This document shows positions 11,839-23,595 of a stretch of DNA of 64,000 bases, in pieces (the stretch's first letter is position 1; each line of letters starts with the position of its first letter). This DNA is from Hofstenia miamia. Taxonomy: Eukaryota > Xenacoelomorpha > Acoela. The DNA is taken from positions 74,922-138,921 of the forward strand of contig SCFE01000099.1 in the NCBI GenBank assembly GCA_004352715.1, in the 5' to 3' direction. The position numbers and the translations under genes were made by a program. The notes under the pieces are model-generated. The model was not told where the DNA came from and made no database searches. It saw only the letters and a program-made list of their open reading frames with translations.

Positions 11839-14800
11839 CTAAACAGAATAATGCATAATAATTAGAAAATAACGCAGATAAATAATGAATATCTAGAACT
11901 TTCTAATGATGTTAATGGCGTTGATGAAAAAAACAAAGCATCTGAAAAGTACTTTAATTTCAAAAAATTGTTGATAGAATCCAAATTAATACTTTTGTAG
12001 AATTTAGAAAAAATAATCCAAGCTTCAAATGTTTTCTTAAAAATATTTAAAAAACATTTTCTATTCCTTTAATAATTTTAATTCCAGAATAACCAGATAA
12101 TCGCATTTAAGTTTACTGGTATAAAACATTGTAGAATAGCGTATGTAAACAGTCTTAATCTTCAGCAACATATTGTGAGAAACTTGTAGAATTCTGCAGT
12201 ACTTTGATCTATTTTAGACTGGATTTTTAACAAAGTTGTAAGCAGATCATTAAATTTAAAATTGCTTAGACAATCGTGGAAACTAGTTTTTCACTACTAC
12301 GTTCAAAGACGTGAAAGTATGTGAAATTTGACCAGATCCACTTTAGATTTGAATATACATAAGAACAGAATAATCAGGGGTGGTTAATCAGGTTAATTGC
12401 TCGGGACAAGATAAGGCTGGATAATACCTTTATAATGTTAACCTTCTACGAAAGTTGTGCAATGAATTATCTACGGGACATTTGGGGTGGAAAGTCCGAA
12501 ATTCCTTCCCGGGGAAATATAATTTTCCACAGGAGTAACAAAATTATTCCAATATACAATGAAGTCATGTAAACAAATGTGAGACAATTAATAGTGCATT
12601 GAGAACTAAGTCGTGAGCCTTTTTTTCATGCTCTGTCAGATTTGCTTAATTCGTTACTGTAGAACTGACGAAGGTTTTCTGTAAAAAATTTCTAATCAGC
12701 ATTAATTTTGGGCGTCAGATTATCAATGTTCTTACTGAAGTAAACAAAGCGCTAAAACAAAGTGCCTCATCGGGTAAAATAATTGTATTGTGAATAAAAG
12801 TGTATTTCTCTAAAACCAGCCTTTCTAAAAATCGATCTTGCTACAGTTGATCAACTAATCCTTAGTTTCTTAACTACCCAAAATTGGTTTAGCAAATCAA
12901 AAAATTTAAAATATTTTTGGAAAGGATCCTAGTAATGGGCTGAAACACCAATGATATAAATGTATTGTGCGGAATTCGTGACAGGGTTGGCAAAGACGAT
13001 CTACCCATGTCTTAGCAATGAAAAGATCGATGTGAACAACATAGAAATTATTCGATCAGTAATGCTGTGGTTGATATATTTTCTTTTGTTGTTTATAAAA
13101 CACAATGTACGTACATTGATAACCTTATTAGATAAATAAGGAATACGCTGAATTGAAAGGTTAAAAATTGCAACGAACTGTACGTATGTGAAAAAACAAT
13201 GTGTTAGAAAATCAGTCCTAACCGCTTAGGGGGGGGACCAGTCCACTCTGAATTTCAGTCCATGATTCAACAATGAGACTGATGAAGTTCATTAAAATGA
13301 GGAGATTGTATTGAATTTTATTAAAATTTGTTTTAATGTGACATTAAGTTTATATTAGTAATAAATTGAAAAAACAACAATCTCTATACTTTATAAATTT
13401 CACGCAAATTGGTGTTCTGCGAAATTAGCTCAGGCCATGACAGGTCAGATTATTTACCTAATAGTGCGCACCGCTATTTGTTAATGACTTCTAAATCAAA
13501 TACTTTTTTTTATAGAAAATGATTTCAATTTCGCAAATATTCAAAGTTATTTTGAAAATAGAACTTCAAAAATTTCATACATATGCCTTGACAATTAATA
13601 AAGGCTACAGATTTTATTTCAAATGATCAAGTTTGAAAATGACTCAAATATCCTAACATGAAATACGTATAAACAAATAAACTAACAGATGTATGGACTA
13701 TGGTTTTGCGGGACAATTTACAATTCAATCACATTTATATTTACTGGTCCCAGTCACAGGAGATTAAATGAAGCTGGAACCTTAAACAAAGAAAGTGGGA
13801 CAACAGATTTCAAAAATTGCTCATAGTTTTTTTGACAATTTTCCCCAAAATCGAAGTTATTATGTCGTGAGACCACATGGTACCAGAACATTTCATTGAA
13901 CTGGTATGTCACAAGATATGACCAAACTCAGTGGGACTAAAAGGTACTTGGACAGTACATTTCTGCAATGTTCTAGTAATAATATACCAATTTGATAATA
14001 TATAGAATAGAAAAAATTTTTTTTAGAGTTTTTCATAATGCTTAAAAATTTTTCGCGTAGCTACTATAAATAAAATTATAAAAACCTGCAAAAAATTCAT
14101 TACTCACCACAGTTGAGCACCTGCTCTTCAAATATTGGTAATCCTAGGCATGGCTTGCCAGACATCGATGCTGTTTGCATTGTACCTGCTCCACCATGAT
14201 GAACAATAAGGTCGACTTGTTTCATGAGTAAATTATGTGGAAACTTTTCTCCAAAGAACCATTTTTCATTCCTAGCATGTTTAGAGTCTTTTGGTTCATG
14301 AAAAGATCTGTTTAAGAAAACTGCATACACGTCAAGCTTTTTAACAACGTTGTAAATGTTTTGTTTGACGGAGTGAGATTCGTTTCCGCATGCTTCTTCT
14401 AAAGTGAAACTGCCAAATCCAATGTAAAATAAAGTTTTTCCTTTTGCGCGACTTAAAAATTCATTCAATTCTGGGGTAATCTCGTTTTTATCTTCATTCT
14501 CAAATCTCGCAGGTCCAACATACTTAATCCATGGAGGGCGATTTGAAAGCGTAGGATATAGCAATGGCGAAAACATACAATATGTAGGATATCTGTATCG
14601 TAATTCACCAAACAACAAAGAAAATAATGACTTTTCATTGAGATTCTCTTTATTGAGAAATTCATTGTACCCATCATGATCAAAATAATAGCGAATTATT
14701 GTAAACAGTCCTCCATATACCCAATTGAAAAAAGACTTTGATTTTGTTGCGGATGGTGCAGAGATTAAACTGTATTCGTTTGTATTAAACCAGTGATTAT

Positions 14801-16645
14801 ATTTGAGGTATATAAATGGTGCCTTTTGTCGCATTGCCAAAGCTTGGCCAGTTGTGAATGTTAAATCGGCAAAAACTAAATTTCCAATATTAAAGGATGC
14901 AAGAATTGATTTGTTTTTATCAGTAGAATGCAATTCTTTCTGAACATTTGTTGCGCTCATTTATCAAGTCAAAATCGATTCAATGCGAATCTGATGCTAT
15001 GCAAAAACACATCAAAAAATTTATTTAAAATTTTCTCTCAAAATGTACAGCAAAATAGTTTATCTAGAGAATTTTTGTGTGACAGTTGCACAATTTAACG
15101 AAACATATCAAATTCATTTCTTAGCTCTATGTAACAGAAACATAATTTAAATTTATGATCGTTTGAAAAGTTTTTATATGTTCGCAAATAACAAATGAAG
15201 ATGTCTAAAATCTAAAAATAAAACATTTTCTCATTCATGCCAGTTTGCAAACTCGTCCATCAAATTCAAAGCGACTCCAGACCACCATTATATTTGACCA
15301 TTAGTTTGAAAGTTCTTACAAAATTCGTATTTTTCCTTGAAAAGAAATAATATTGTCATGTACTTCGGGCACAGGAATAATTTTCTCTATAACAGGGGCG
15401 CCCACTTGCTAATAGATGTGTACATATCACCAGATGTCCAAAGTCTCAAAAATACTCGGAAAAAATTGTTTGAAAATGTTTTCAAACGATTGACATCTTT
15501 AGAGATACACAGTGCTGCTTTGGACTAAAGACTGGATACTCTATGCAATAACATGCAACGTGCGTTGCAACCCACTGCCGAACAACTTTAGCTCACTCTG
15601 ATTCACTGCCATCACGCTTGATGTATCTTGAATAATATGATTTTTAACGATTTACTTGCCCAACGCACAACCCATTTCATTAAAAATTGCTAGTAACTAG
15701 GGCGATTATTTTTTTGGCTTGGAAACTTTGTATTTTAACGACAGACTTTGACCAAAAAATTAACAAACTTTGATCATATTTTCACCGAACTTGAAATTAA
15801 AACGCTTATACGACTTATTCTGGCTGGGGTTTCCCCAAGACAATTATAAAGTACTATTTACAAATGCCTAAATATAATGTTTAAGGTTTTCATCAGAAAA
15901 ACAACGATCCCTTGCCAAAAGTTTGCAAAACGGAGAGAAACATTATTCAAGAATGACATTAGAACATTTAGTTTATCTTGAATTCAAACTGATAAAAACT
16001 TTATAAAATAATAAAAAAATATACGAATTAAATAGTCGATTTTAACCATATTTTGACCTACAAATGAGATTTTCACCACCATGCTAATTGCACAACTCGC
16101 ATATAAACAAACTTTTACTTTATTGACAATATACTTAATTTTTTGCATAAAAAAATCTGACATTAACCTATTAAATAATATTCCGACACCTCATTATTGA
16201 TAGGGGTCTTAGAGAAAAATTTTAGCTGTGTTTCTGTATTCGAAAATTCGAATCAACGAATCAGCTCATAATCAGAGGCGATTCGATGTGAATTAATGGA
16301 TCTCCATCTTGCTCAAGGCCAATTCACATTGGGAAATAATCCCATATATGATTGGTAAAATTAATAGGCAATCATACATAATCAAGTCCCTGCTTCTGTA
16401 AAATCACGTACAAGGTCTTCATTCCTAGTGGCCATACAATAAAGATGTTGCTAGAATCAAATAGTTAAAAATACTCTGGACATCTTTCTTTTTAATCCAA
16501 CAGATTACTTTCGCTTTTCATTTTTTCATTTGTTTTTAGGTGTTTTTGTATGCCTACTTACACCATATATTTCCTTTTTATCGATTAGAGCATATATACA
16601 CACACATATATATATATAGCCTATATATATTTATATATATAGTAC

Positions 16646-16684
<39 letters not shown>

Positions 16685-18836
16685 TTGTATAAAAGAGGTG
16701 TTAGCAGAAATTTTTATTAGTTAGTTTGTAGTTTGCAACAAAAAGAACATAGAATTTTTTAGCGTTTGTTGACTTCAATTTAATTAAGCTACTAGTGTAA
16801 TCATTGGCCACCATCCTACCAAATATTAGTGTTGTTATGATGATGAAACAGATATTTCAAATATTTTGGCATTGAAGTCAATGTGCTAACGAAAGCGCCT
16901 ATTATAACGGAATTAAAACTAAAAAATGTCCGGACAAGATAGGTTTAAATTAAATGGTATAAGAACTATTAACTATTGGAAACATAAGTAGTCTAGCATA
17001 TATATAAACTCATTATTAAACTTACAGACTAAGTTGACGTCGTTAAATCTTGGATCCGAAAAACTATTAAGAAAAATGGCATTCGAGTTTGCAAGGTATT
17101 CACATAGAATAATTAGTCCCTTTACCATGTTAACGACCCGAACTGGATTTGCAAGTAAACCTTCCATGGACCCTTCCAACAATTCTGGAATCCACACAAT
17201 CTCTTTCTCCTCAAACTTCAAAACGTTAAGAAGAAAGTCTTCATATCTTCTTCTAGATGTGATAACAATGCTATGTCCATTTTTCTAAAACTGTAAATTC
17301 ATTTCTTTGCATTGCTTCTAAGACCTTTATTGCATATCATTTAATATTGGTCCGATGAATTTTTGTAAAGTATTATAATAGTTAATATCAGAGTTGGAAC
17401 TGGCCACTGGCCGCGTGCCGGCCTAGAATAATTATTAAGGCAGGCAAAAATATACCGGTCTAAATCGACCGAATTTTTAGCCAAAAAATATTAAAATTGG
17501 CTAAGATCAGAGTCAAGCCAAAAACCAATAAATTCATTTTGTAGGAAAAGTTTCAAAAAACAGTAGAAAAAGCGGAACAAAAATATCACTTGCAGTTTGT
17601 AAAGCTGTTTTTTCGTAACGTGGGGTGTGCGAGTGTGTGTATATGTAAGCCTCATTATATGTAAATAAATTTGGACCGAAATTAATAATTCAGTCTCTCA
17701 CGAATCATTTCAGAGAAGCGGTCACTATTAGATAGTCCTTCCGTTGAATCATTAAGTGTATTAATAGAGGCTTTTTCTAATGGTCGATATACTTACTATT
17801 TACTATAATTTTTTAAATATTTTTCTATATATTTGGGGTTACAACATTTTTTGACTATACTATTCTGCACCGTTTTCAATGTTCTTTTTATGAGGTTATA
17901 TGAGAATGCAAATTTACATTTTGCTTGGCTCAAACGGACTAAAGGCCGAGCCAGGCCTAATTATTTCCAGACGGTTCCAACAATGGTTAATAATACTGAA
18001 TTTAAATGAACACATAACAGACAATGCACTTCATTACGAAAATGCTCTTTGTGATAACATACCGGAAACAAGAACACAGAACATTGCTCGCACGTATTTT
18101 AAAAATGTGGACACACTAACAACTAAATGCGCCAAATATAAAATAAGGCTATTTTTTAATTAGTAAAAATTTGCAGTTTTATTGTATATTGCGTTGAATA
18201 TTCAGTAAAAACTTTTTTAACAAATATTTATTGAGCATAATAAATAACTTTCACACACAATAAATATGTAGGTCAATTATCGCCACAGCAGACATGATTT
18301 GAATTCATATGGGAAGCCTGTTAAATTTCGTGAAAATCCAGTGTTCAGAACTGCTTTCCATTGTGCTTTGAAATACCATTAATTAATTTCTGTCAAATAG
18401 CATCAGGTCATTCAAATTATTGTTAAAATTGCTCCAAGAAAATCTGTTTCCATTGGATTGGCATTGTAAAAGAAAATTTGTTTTTTATTGGCATGATGAT
18501 ATTAAAAAAAAATTTTAAAAATTCGTTACTATATTTAAGTAGCTTATTCACTGGAATTTTTTTAATGCTGCTTTTATTTATTTCAGAAAACAGAAATACC
18601 TTGAACTGCTGGGCTACTAATCCAGCAGGCTGTAGGTCTCCACGACTGCCCATAATAACAAATGCTACTTTAAGTTTTTCACCTTCTTTTGGGAACTTTA
18701 CATTGAACCCTTCATATGGGCGTGAACTGAACTCTATATTGACATCGTATTGGTAGAGATAATATATGCCGGCTGAAGTCAAAATAATAAATGTCAAGAC
18801 AAATGTGGCCAAACTCTTAAGCAGGAATTTTATCAT
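11648..18836 (-). CDS. Membrane-anchored glycosyltransferase, sterol-glucosyltransferase-like, four or more exons
   Basis: Exons in gene order: 18836-18600, 17284-17026, about 14939-14108, 11838-11648. The product is about 505 residues. It begins with one transmembrane helix (about residues 4-28), then VAFVIMGSRGDLQP, the N-terminal Rossmann signature of sterol glucosyltransferases and GT28-like enzymes. The C-terminal domain has FYIGFGSF and DLIVHHGGAGTMQTA, the donor-binding HHGGAGT motif, then GKPCLGLPIFEEQ, where EEQ stands in place of the usual DQ. Such enzymes move a sugar from a UDP- or dTDP-sugar to a lipid or other small acceptor. Exon 1 joins exon 2 in phase 0 and exon 3 joins exon 4 in phase 1. 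Exon 2 ends in phase 1 but the only good start for exon 3 is phase 0, so a small exon is missing or an indel is present. Typical animal UGTs have a C-terminal anchor; this one is N-terminal. Confidence 0.8.
11839..14099 (-). other. Glycosyltransferase intron 3
   Basis: No exon or element recognised. Contains a run of eight G near 13232 and many short A/T runs. Confidence 0.5.
14108..14960 (-). CDS. Glycosyltransferase exon 3: acceptor region and HHGGAGT donor site
   Basis: Open from ATG 14960, but the exon probably begins at 14939 after gttcag, because TGA and TAA lie just upstream. Contains GQALAMRQKAPFIYLKYNHW, PPWIKYVGPA, GKTLFYIGFGSF, and VDLIVHHGGAGTMQTASMSG. Ends CTCAACTGTG|gtgagt. Confidence 0.85.
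14961..17025 (-). other. Glycosyltransferase intron 2
   Basis: No exon recognised, although the phase mismatch implies one could be hidden here. Contains the compound CA/TA microsatellite at 16598-16682. Confidence 0.45.
16598..16682. repeat. Compound (CA)n/(TA)n microsatellite
   Basis: Alternating ac and ta runs, then about 33 bases of pure TA. Confidence 0.9.
17026..17284 (-). CDS. Glycosyltransferase exon 2: rest of the N-terminal Rossmann part
   Basis: Follows acceptor cagttttag. It starts KNGHSIVITSRRRYEDFLL, which continues exon 1 exactly as sterol glucosyltransferases do (…GH.V.iaT...f.dfv). It ends at a consensus donor, T|gtaagt, phase 1. Confidence 0.75.
18225..18330. repeat. Dispersed repeat, relative of 37575-37690
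   Basis: Both places share an order of short blocks: 'ttattgagca', 'ataaata', 'taggt', 'cgccacagca/cagccacaac', 'gaattc/tgaattt', 'agcctg/ttgcct'. They are diverged but collinear over about 100 bases, as expected for an old interspersed repeat. Confidence 0.4.
18600..18836 (-). CDS. Glycosyltransferase exon 1: membrane anchor and RGD-QP motif
   Basis: ATG at 18836. 79 codons up to AAG|gtatttc. Contains the TM segment FLLKSLATFVLTFIILTSA and GSRGDLQPAGLVAQQFK. Confidence 0.75.
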
Positions 18837-19375
18837 TGCAGATACTAGAAATGTATTTAATTACCATTGTTTACAGTGTAAACGTGATAAACACATTAAT
18901 TGCTCTTACTAGTTTGGAATTTAAAAATCATTATTTATTGTGACATATAAATTGAATCAAAAAACAAGTTTGTACAGAAATTATGTCTAACTAATTAAAT
19001 AAATATAGGGATTCAAATATGATTGTCGGTCAATGTAAATATTTGAAAGTATTGCATAGAAATATATACTCATACTGAACTAGGTTTTCAGCAACAATTT
19101 ATGGAATGTTTTTCAGTGAAAATGATTAAAAGCAAGGAAGTCAGTTTGGTTTCTTCATTTAGTTGAGATCTTTTGTGTAAGTTACATTAACAAATATAGT
19201 TCAAAAACAGATATGTTTACTTAAACATTTTACATTGCCATTATCAAGGATACAGTTATTAAAATAAAATGTTTCACTTGTTTAAGGGCATCAAACTATG
19301 TGGCTACAAAACATTTGATGCATTAACAACTCTTAAGAGAATATAATTGCGTAGCTTAAGAAAAGAAGTTAGGCA

Positions 19376-19378
<3 letters not shown>
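18837..19378. other. Upstream region of the glycosyltransferase; nothing recognised
   Basis: Would hold the promoter of the minus-strand gene. No TATA or initiator can be separated from the general AT background. Confidence 0.35.

Positions 19379-19430
<52 letters not shown>
19379..19430. repeat. (TA)n microsatellite
   Basis: About 50 bases of TA directly before the shared 37-base block and the 19467 gap. Confidence 0.95.
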
Positions 19431-19432
<2 letters not shown>

Positions 19433-19466
19433 TGAGGAGATTTTAACATAGGGCTAATATTATTTC

Positions 19467-19675
19467 NNNNNNNNNNNNNNNNNNNNNNNNNNNNNNNNNN
19501 NNNNNNNNNNNNNNNNNNNNNNNNNNNNNNNNNNNNNNNNNNNNNNNNNNNNNNNNNNNNNNNNNNNNNNNNNNNNNNNNNNNNNNNNNNNNNNNNNNNN
19601 NNNNNNNNNNNNNNNNNNNNNNNNNNNNNNNNNNNNNNNNNNNNNNNNNNNNNNNNNNNNNNNNNNNNNNNNNNN
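19467..19675. other. Assembly gap (209 N)
   Basis: Run of N. The Tc1 transposase frame begins directly after it, so the element's 5' part probably lies in the gap. Confidence 0.99.
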
Positions 19676-20505
19676 TATCAACACGCACCATTACGCGGCG
19701 ATTGGATACTACCTTTGACCTTCCATCATGCAAACCGGCAGCCAAACCCCGATTGTCTTCAAAGAACATTCGAGACCAACACTACACCCCTGAGATGTGG
19801 CATCAAGTAATGTGTAGTGATGAATCCAAGATTTGCCAGTTTACATCATACCGGCCACAGGTTCGACGACCAAGAAACCAAAGATTCAGCACACGTTATA
19901 CGCAACAAACTGCCCGCTCAGCACCTTCTGTGATGATTTGGGGTGCTACAACTGCGAATGGGCGTGCTGGTCTGCATTTTGTTCCTCTCAACGAGACAGT
20001 CACATCCAAGGTCTACCGCAAAATAATTCATGAGAAAGTTCCCATGTTTATGCAGCTTCGCGGAACATCTGTACTACATCATGGTGCTCCTTGCCACAGC
20101 GCCAAAGTTGTGAAACAGTGGATTGCATCACAAGACTTTCGGCTGCTTGAGAACCGGCCGGGAAACTCCCCAGATCCAACGTCATAGAAAATTGCTGGCA
20201 TCACATCAAAAACTGTCTGAGGAAGCCCCAATGCACATCATTCGACGATCTGAAGGAGCAAAATAATGTGTTATGGTGTACAAAGATTACTGATGATTAT
20301 TGTAGAAAGCTGGTTGAGTCAATGACAAATCGCATTGCTGCGTGTTTGGTCAATAATGGCGGACATACAAAATATTAGTGATTTTTTCTGAAATATCTAT
20401 TTACTTTCTACACGGTGTTATCATATTGTTTCTACATTGAGTTTTTTAGTGTAAAATACAAAAATTTCTAAATTTGGAAAGTGTTCCCAAACTTTTGGCC
20501 GTACT
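19676..20505 (+). pseudogene. Tc1-family transposase, copy 1, inactive, with 3' terminal repeat
   Basis: The frame opens at the gap edge with STRTITRRLDTT (end of the Tc1 HTH region), then CSDES (first catalytic Asp), SVMIWGATTANG and VLHHGAPCHSAKVVKQW. In the intact relative at 34746 this last motif is VLQQDGAPC; here one codon is lost and the second catalytic Asp is gone. A frameshift at about 20176 ('NSPDP' then TS*) breaks the 'SPDLN..EN.W' end, whose remainder follows in another frame to the TAG after GGHTKY. The 3' end gtgttcccaaacttttggcc + gtact, flanked by TA, is a typical Tc1 terminal repeat. Confidence 0.8.
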
Positions 20506-20507
20506 TA

Positions 20508-21096
20508 ATATTTGTGTATATTGAAAAAATATCCTAATTAAGGGCTACTAACTATAGTTCAAGAATGGAATAGATGGCAGCAGACTCTTCATCAAACATC
20601 TTAAGCTTTTGTTAAATAGTCAACCAATTAAATAAATGTATATCTTCAGTTTATTAGTTTCAACTGTTGTCTTCACTCTTGTTTCTACCATCTACTAAGG
20701 CTGTTAAGTTATCTTCGGTTCTTCTTATCAATTTTTCTTCGCTTTTAACACCTCATGTCTACTGACTCATTCAAATGATTACAATTCGAACTTACTCTTC
20801 GAATTTAGAAAACCTCATTCATACCTTCTTTATGCAAGACCAATAAATTTTCTAATATAGCAGGTTACATTCCACTTCTCACCTACCAAAGCGCTATTGT
20901 GTTTGAAAATCTCGTATTTAAAATGCAATTTTCACGTGTTAAGCCATGGGCTATCTCATGGCAACATCGTTTTTGATTTTGCCGCCACGATCAACAGTAA
21001 CACAACTACTAACAATTGTAGACTTATTCTATAATGCTTTTGATTCCAATTCTCCCCGTATTTGTGTATACATAAAAATTAAAAGCCATTCTATAG
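20508..21096. repeat. Duplicated flank of the Tc1 copy, copy A
   Basis: The DNA beyond the transposon end (atatttgtgtatattg… to …aaaagccattctatag) is repeated at 35302-35856 with a few indels and substitutions. Transposon plus flank was therefore duplicated as a block, rather than by transposition. Confidence 0.8.
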
Positions 21097-21451
21097 TTCC
21101 CATGTTTATGCAACTTCGCAGAGCATCTGTACTACAACAAGTTGGTGCTCCTTGCCACAGTGCCAAAGTTGTGAAACAGTGAATTGCATCACAAGGCTTT
21201 CGACTGCTTGAGAACTGGCCGGGAAACTCCAGACCTCAATGTCAAAGAAAATTGCTGGCATAACATCAAAAACTGTCTGAGAAAGCGCCAATGCACATCA
21301 TTCGACGATCTGAAGGAGCAAATTAAAGTGGTATGGTGCACAGAAATTACTGATGATTATTGTAGAAAGTTGGTCGAGTCATACAAAATACTAGTGAGTT
21401 TTTCTGAATTAACTATTTACTTTCTACACGGTGTTATCATATTGTTATTCT
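21095..21451 (+). pseudogene. Tc1-family transposase, copy 2, 3' fragment
   Basis: Starts at 'ttcccatgtttatgca', inside the transposase. Motif order is MFMQLRRASVLQQVGAPCHS (second catalytic Asp changed to Val), a TGA in place of the next Trp, then, after small deletions, ENCWHNIKNCLRKRQCTSFD and ITDDYCRKLVES. Similarity ends at 'ttatcatattgtt', without the terminal repeat. Dead fragment, similar in age to copy 1. Confidence 0.75.
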
Positions 21452-21710
21452 TGATGTTAGATACAATATTTTCTTCCTCCAGATCAACAGATCTTTTGTC
21501 CATAGTATTAGTAGCACCCACAGTACTGGGAGGTTTATCCGCCTCTGATTCATCAGTGTTAGAGGAGTCAGAAATGTATCCAGATGCCTTAACAGGCGTA
21601 GAACGTGGAGTAAGAAATTCAGAATCCATTTCTTTTAAATCTTCTCTGAGTAAATCAGCTCTATCTCCATCAAAGAAGGTATCAGTATCTTTTAGAGCCG
21701 TGGTATAGGC
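21417..21710 (-). other. Open, acidic coding-like stretch, unrecognised
   Basis: On the minus strand about 98 codons from TAG near 21735 down to 21417 lack a stop: FSAYTTALKDTDTFF, then DSEFLTPRSTPVKASGYISD and a Ser/Asp/Glu-rich tail. Composition is more protein-like than the surroundings, and the codons are not TA-repeat derived. No family recognised. It could be an exon or part of another mobile element next to the Tc1 fragment. Confidence 0.3.
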
Positions 21711-21902
21711 GCTAAATAGGACTGCCTAACTGCACAATCTAACTCAAAAACACTCAAATTCTATACTGATCTGTTCTCTAAATAATGGTCCATGTGGAAT
21801 TTCAATATTACAAATGGTCAGAAAATTATAGTTAATTAGAGTTAAAATTGAATTTTCTCAAAGCTGTAAAATAATTCAAATGTCATTTTTTGTCGTGCCC
21901 TT

Positions 21903-21949
<47 letters not shown>
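21903..21949. repeat. (CA)n(TA)n microsatellite
   Basis: Eleven bases of CA followed by about 38 of TA. Confidence 0.9.
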
Positions 21950-21952
<3 letters not shown>

Positions 21953-21969
21953 TATTTTAAAAAATATAT

Positions 21970-22257
21970 ATGAATAAACTGGAAAAACAACTAATTTCTT
22001 TATACAATTTTTACTACTACCGTTATTTAGATGACATTCTCGGTAAATTTTATAACAAAGATGATGCATATAATTTTATTAGACAACTTTCGAATGCAAA
22101 GAAGAGCATACAGCTTACTTATGACATATCGGATAAAAAAGCTGTTTTTCTTGACATTCATCTGAAGAAAGTGAACGGTATTATCGAAGAGGTATGTATC
22201 TTTCAATTACAAATTTTTAACCAACACACTGATTATCAGATAAAAATCTGTTATTAA
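21970..22257 (+). pseudogene. Penelope-like reverse transcriptase fragment
   Basis: Reads YYYRYLDDILGKFYNKDD, then a segment ending SIQLTYDIS and AVFLDIHLKK. RY-(V/L/I)DD-I, a helix, I..T.E/D and F-LD are the order of RT motifs C to E in Penelope-like elements and their relatives. After FLDIHLKKVNGIIEE the frame gives QIFNQHTDYQ, where active elements have a 'K.T.T..YL' region, so the end is degraded. Only about 95 codons survive. A DIRS or retroviral-type RT is less likely because of the FLD motif. Confidence 0.55.
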
Positions 22258-23156
22258 ACGCTACATTGTGCGACAAAAATCACCCTAAATGAAAAGAAGG
22301 ATGCAAGCAATCATGAATGTATTAATTGCGCTAAATCATAATAGTGAATAAATACCATTGTAACTGGGGTTCAAACTCTCTACCTACAAACACATTACTC
22401 GAAAATAGGAAATATAAAGTTGATAATATAGAAAAAACATTAAGGGTAATTAATTCGGAATTTTCAAATATATTTATATGGAATGTTGAGAGCATAGATG
22501 GCCTAATCAAAATCTTTCATTTATGTATTTTTGAATCTTATATAACTCGTAGAAATACCCGAGGTCGTTCTAGTAGGGGCCTGATCATAGAATAGAAGTG
22601 CGTGAGGAATGGCGACCGAAACTTATCCTAATAACAAATCTCTAATGTTGTTGGAAACAGATTAATGTTTCATTAAGGAATGTTATTTCCTACCTAATCA
22701 AACAATTGAAACTATATATATAAACTAAGTGCTATGAGAATTCAATGAAATGAAATGCAAGTAACCCTAACTTTGTCCATTGCAAATTACCGCGTCATGG
22801 CATATATATATATATATATATNAAACAGAAAATCATTATTAATTGGGTTTGATTTTAATTGTCGTATTCATAATTACTGCTCACGTGGAAATGAGACATT
22901 GATCTGATCAACTCTAATATGAATCAAGGATACTCTGAATTTATTAAGGCTATCACTGAACGTGATAGAACTACAATGAACACCTCTAGAAGTACCCAAC
23001 CTGTTTGATGCTGAATATTATCTAACACAAAAAATGTTGTTGGCCTTCTACATAATGGGATAGAAAATGAGGGGGAGATCTAGAGAGCAATATACCGTAA
23101 AACCTTTAATGGAAGACCACCTGTAATAGACGGCCACCGTGGCGAGCAGGTCGAAA
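22258..23156. other. No confident gene
   Basis: Continuation of degenerate element DNA, a short (TA)n tract at 22802-22821 and a single N at 22822 that probably marks a contig join. Confidence 0.4.
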
Positions 23157-23181
23157 CAGTGGCGTAGCTCTGGGGGGGGGG

Positions 23182-23317
23182 NNNNNNNNNNNNNNNNNNN
23201 NNNNNNNNNNNNNNNNNNNNNNNNNNNNNNNNNNNNNNNNNNNNNNNNNNNNNNNNNNNNNNNNNNNNNNNNNNNNNNNNNNNNNNNNNNNNNNNNNNNN
23301 NNNNNNNNNNNNNNNNN
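23182..23317. other. Assembly gap (136 N) in a G-rich run
   Basis: Run of N flanked on both sides by poly-G, ggggggggg and ggaggggggcgcgg, which is the likely cause of the sequencing failure. Confidence 0.99.
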
Positions 23318-23394
23318 GGAGGGGGGCGCGGGGGGCGACGCCCCCCAAATTTTAGAACTCAGCGAGTCTCGCACCCCAAATGAAATTTGCAAAT

Positions 23395-23595
23395 CAGCGC
23401 ATTTTTTCACATGCAAATTTCCGGAAAGCATTATATGCTTTAACACTTTTATCACTGTTTGAAGTTGAAAAGATTACAGTATCTATTCAGCGCAGTTTTT
23501 CACATTTCGGGAAAGCATTATATGCTTTAACACTTAATCACTTTTATCACTGTTTGAAGTTGAAAAGATTACAGTATCTATTTACTTTACAGCTT
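23395..23595. repeat. Imperfect tandem repeat, two units of about 110 bases
   Basis: The order 'cagcgcatttttcacat…gaaagcattatatgctttaac…tttatcactgtttgaagttg' occurs twice in a row, near 23396 and 23489, in the leader of the hAT element. It may be a subterminal regulatory or binding repeat. Confidence 0.6.

Noticed and set aside
11318-13895. 16-base inverted match aatgttctggtaccat / atggtaccagaacatt
   Set aside because: One match this long is expected by chance somewhere in 64 kb of AT-biased DNA, and there is no similarity beyond it.
17900-18163. 87-codon + strand frame in the glycosyltransferase's first intron
   Set aside because: No motif, hydrophobicity pattern or splice context supporting a gene.
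22340-22400. tRNA-like B-box (ggttcaaactc)
   Set aside because: No A-box, acceptor pairing or cloverleaf could be drawn around it.
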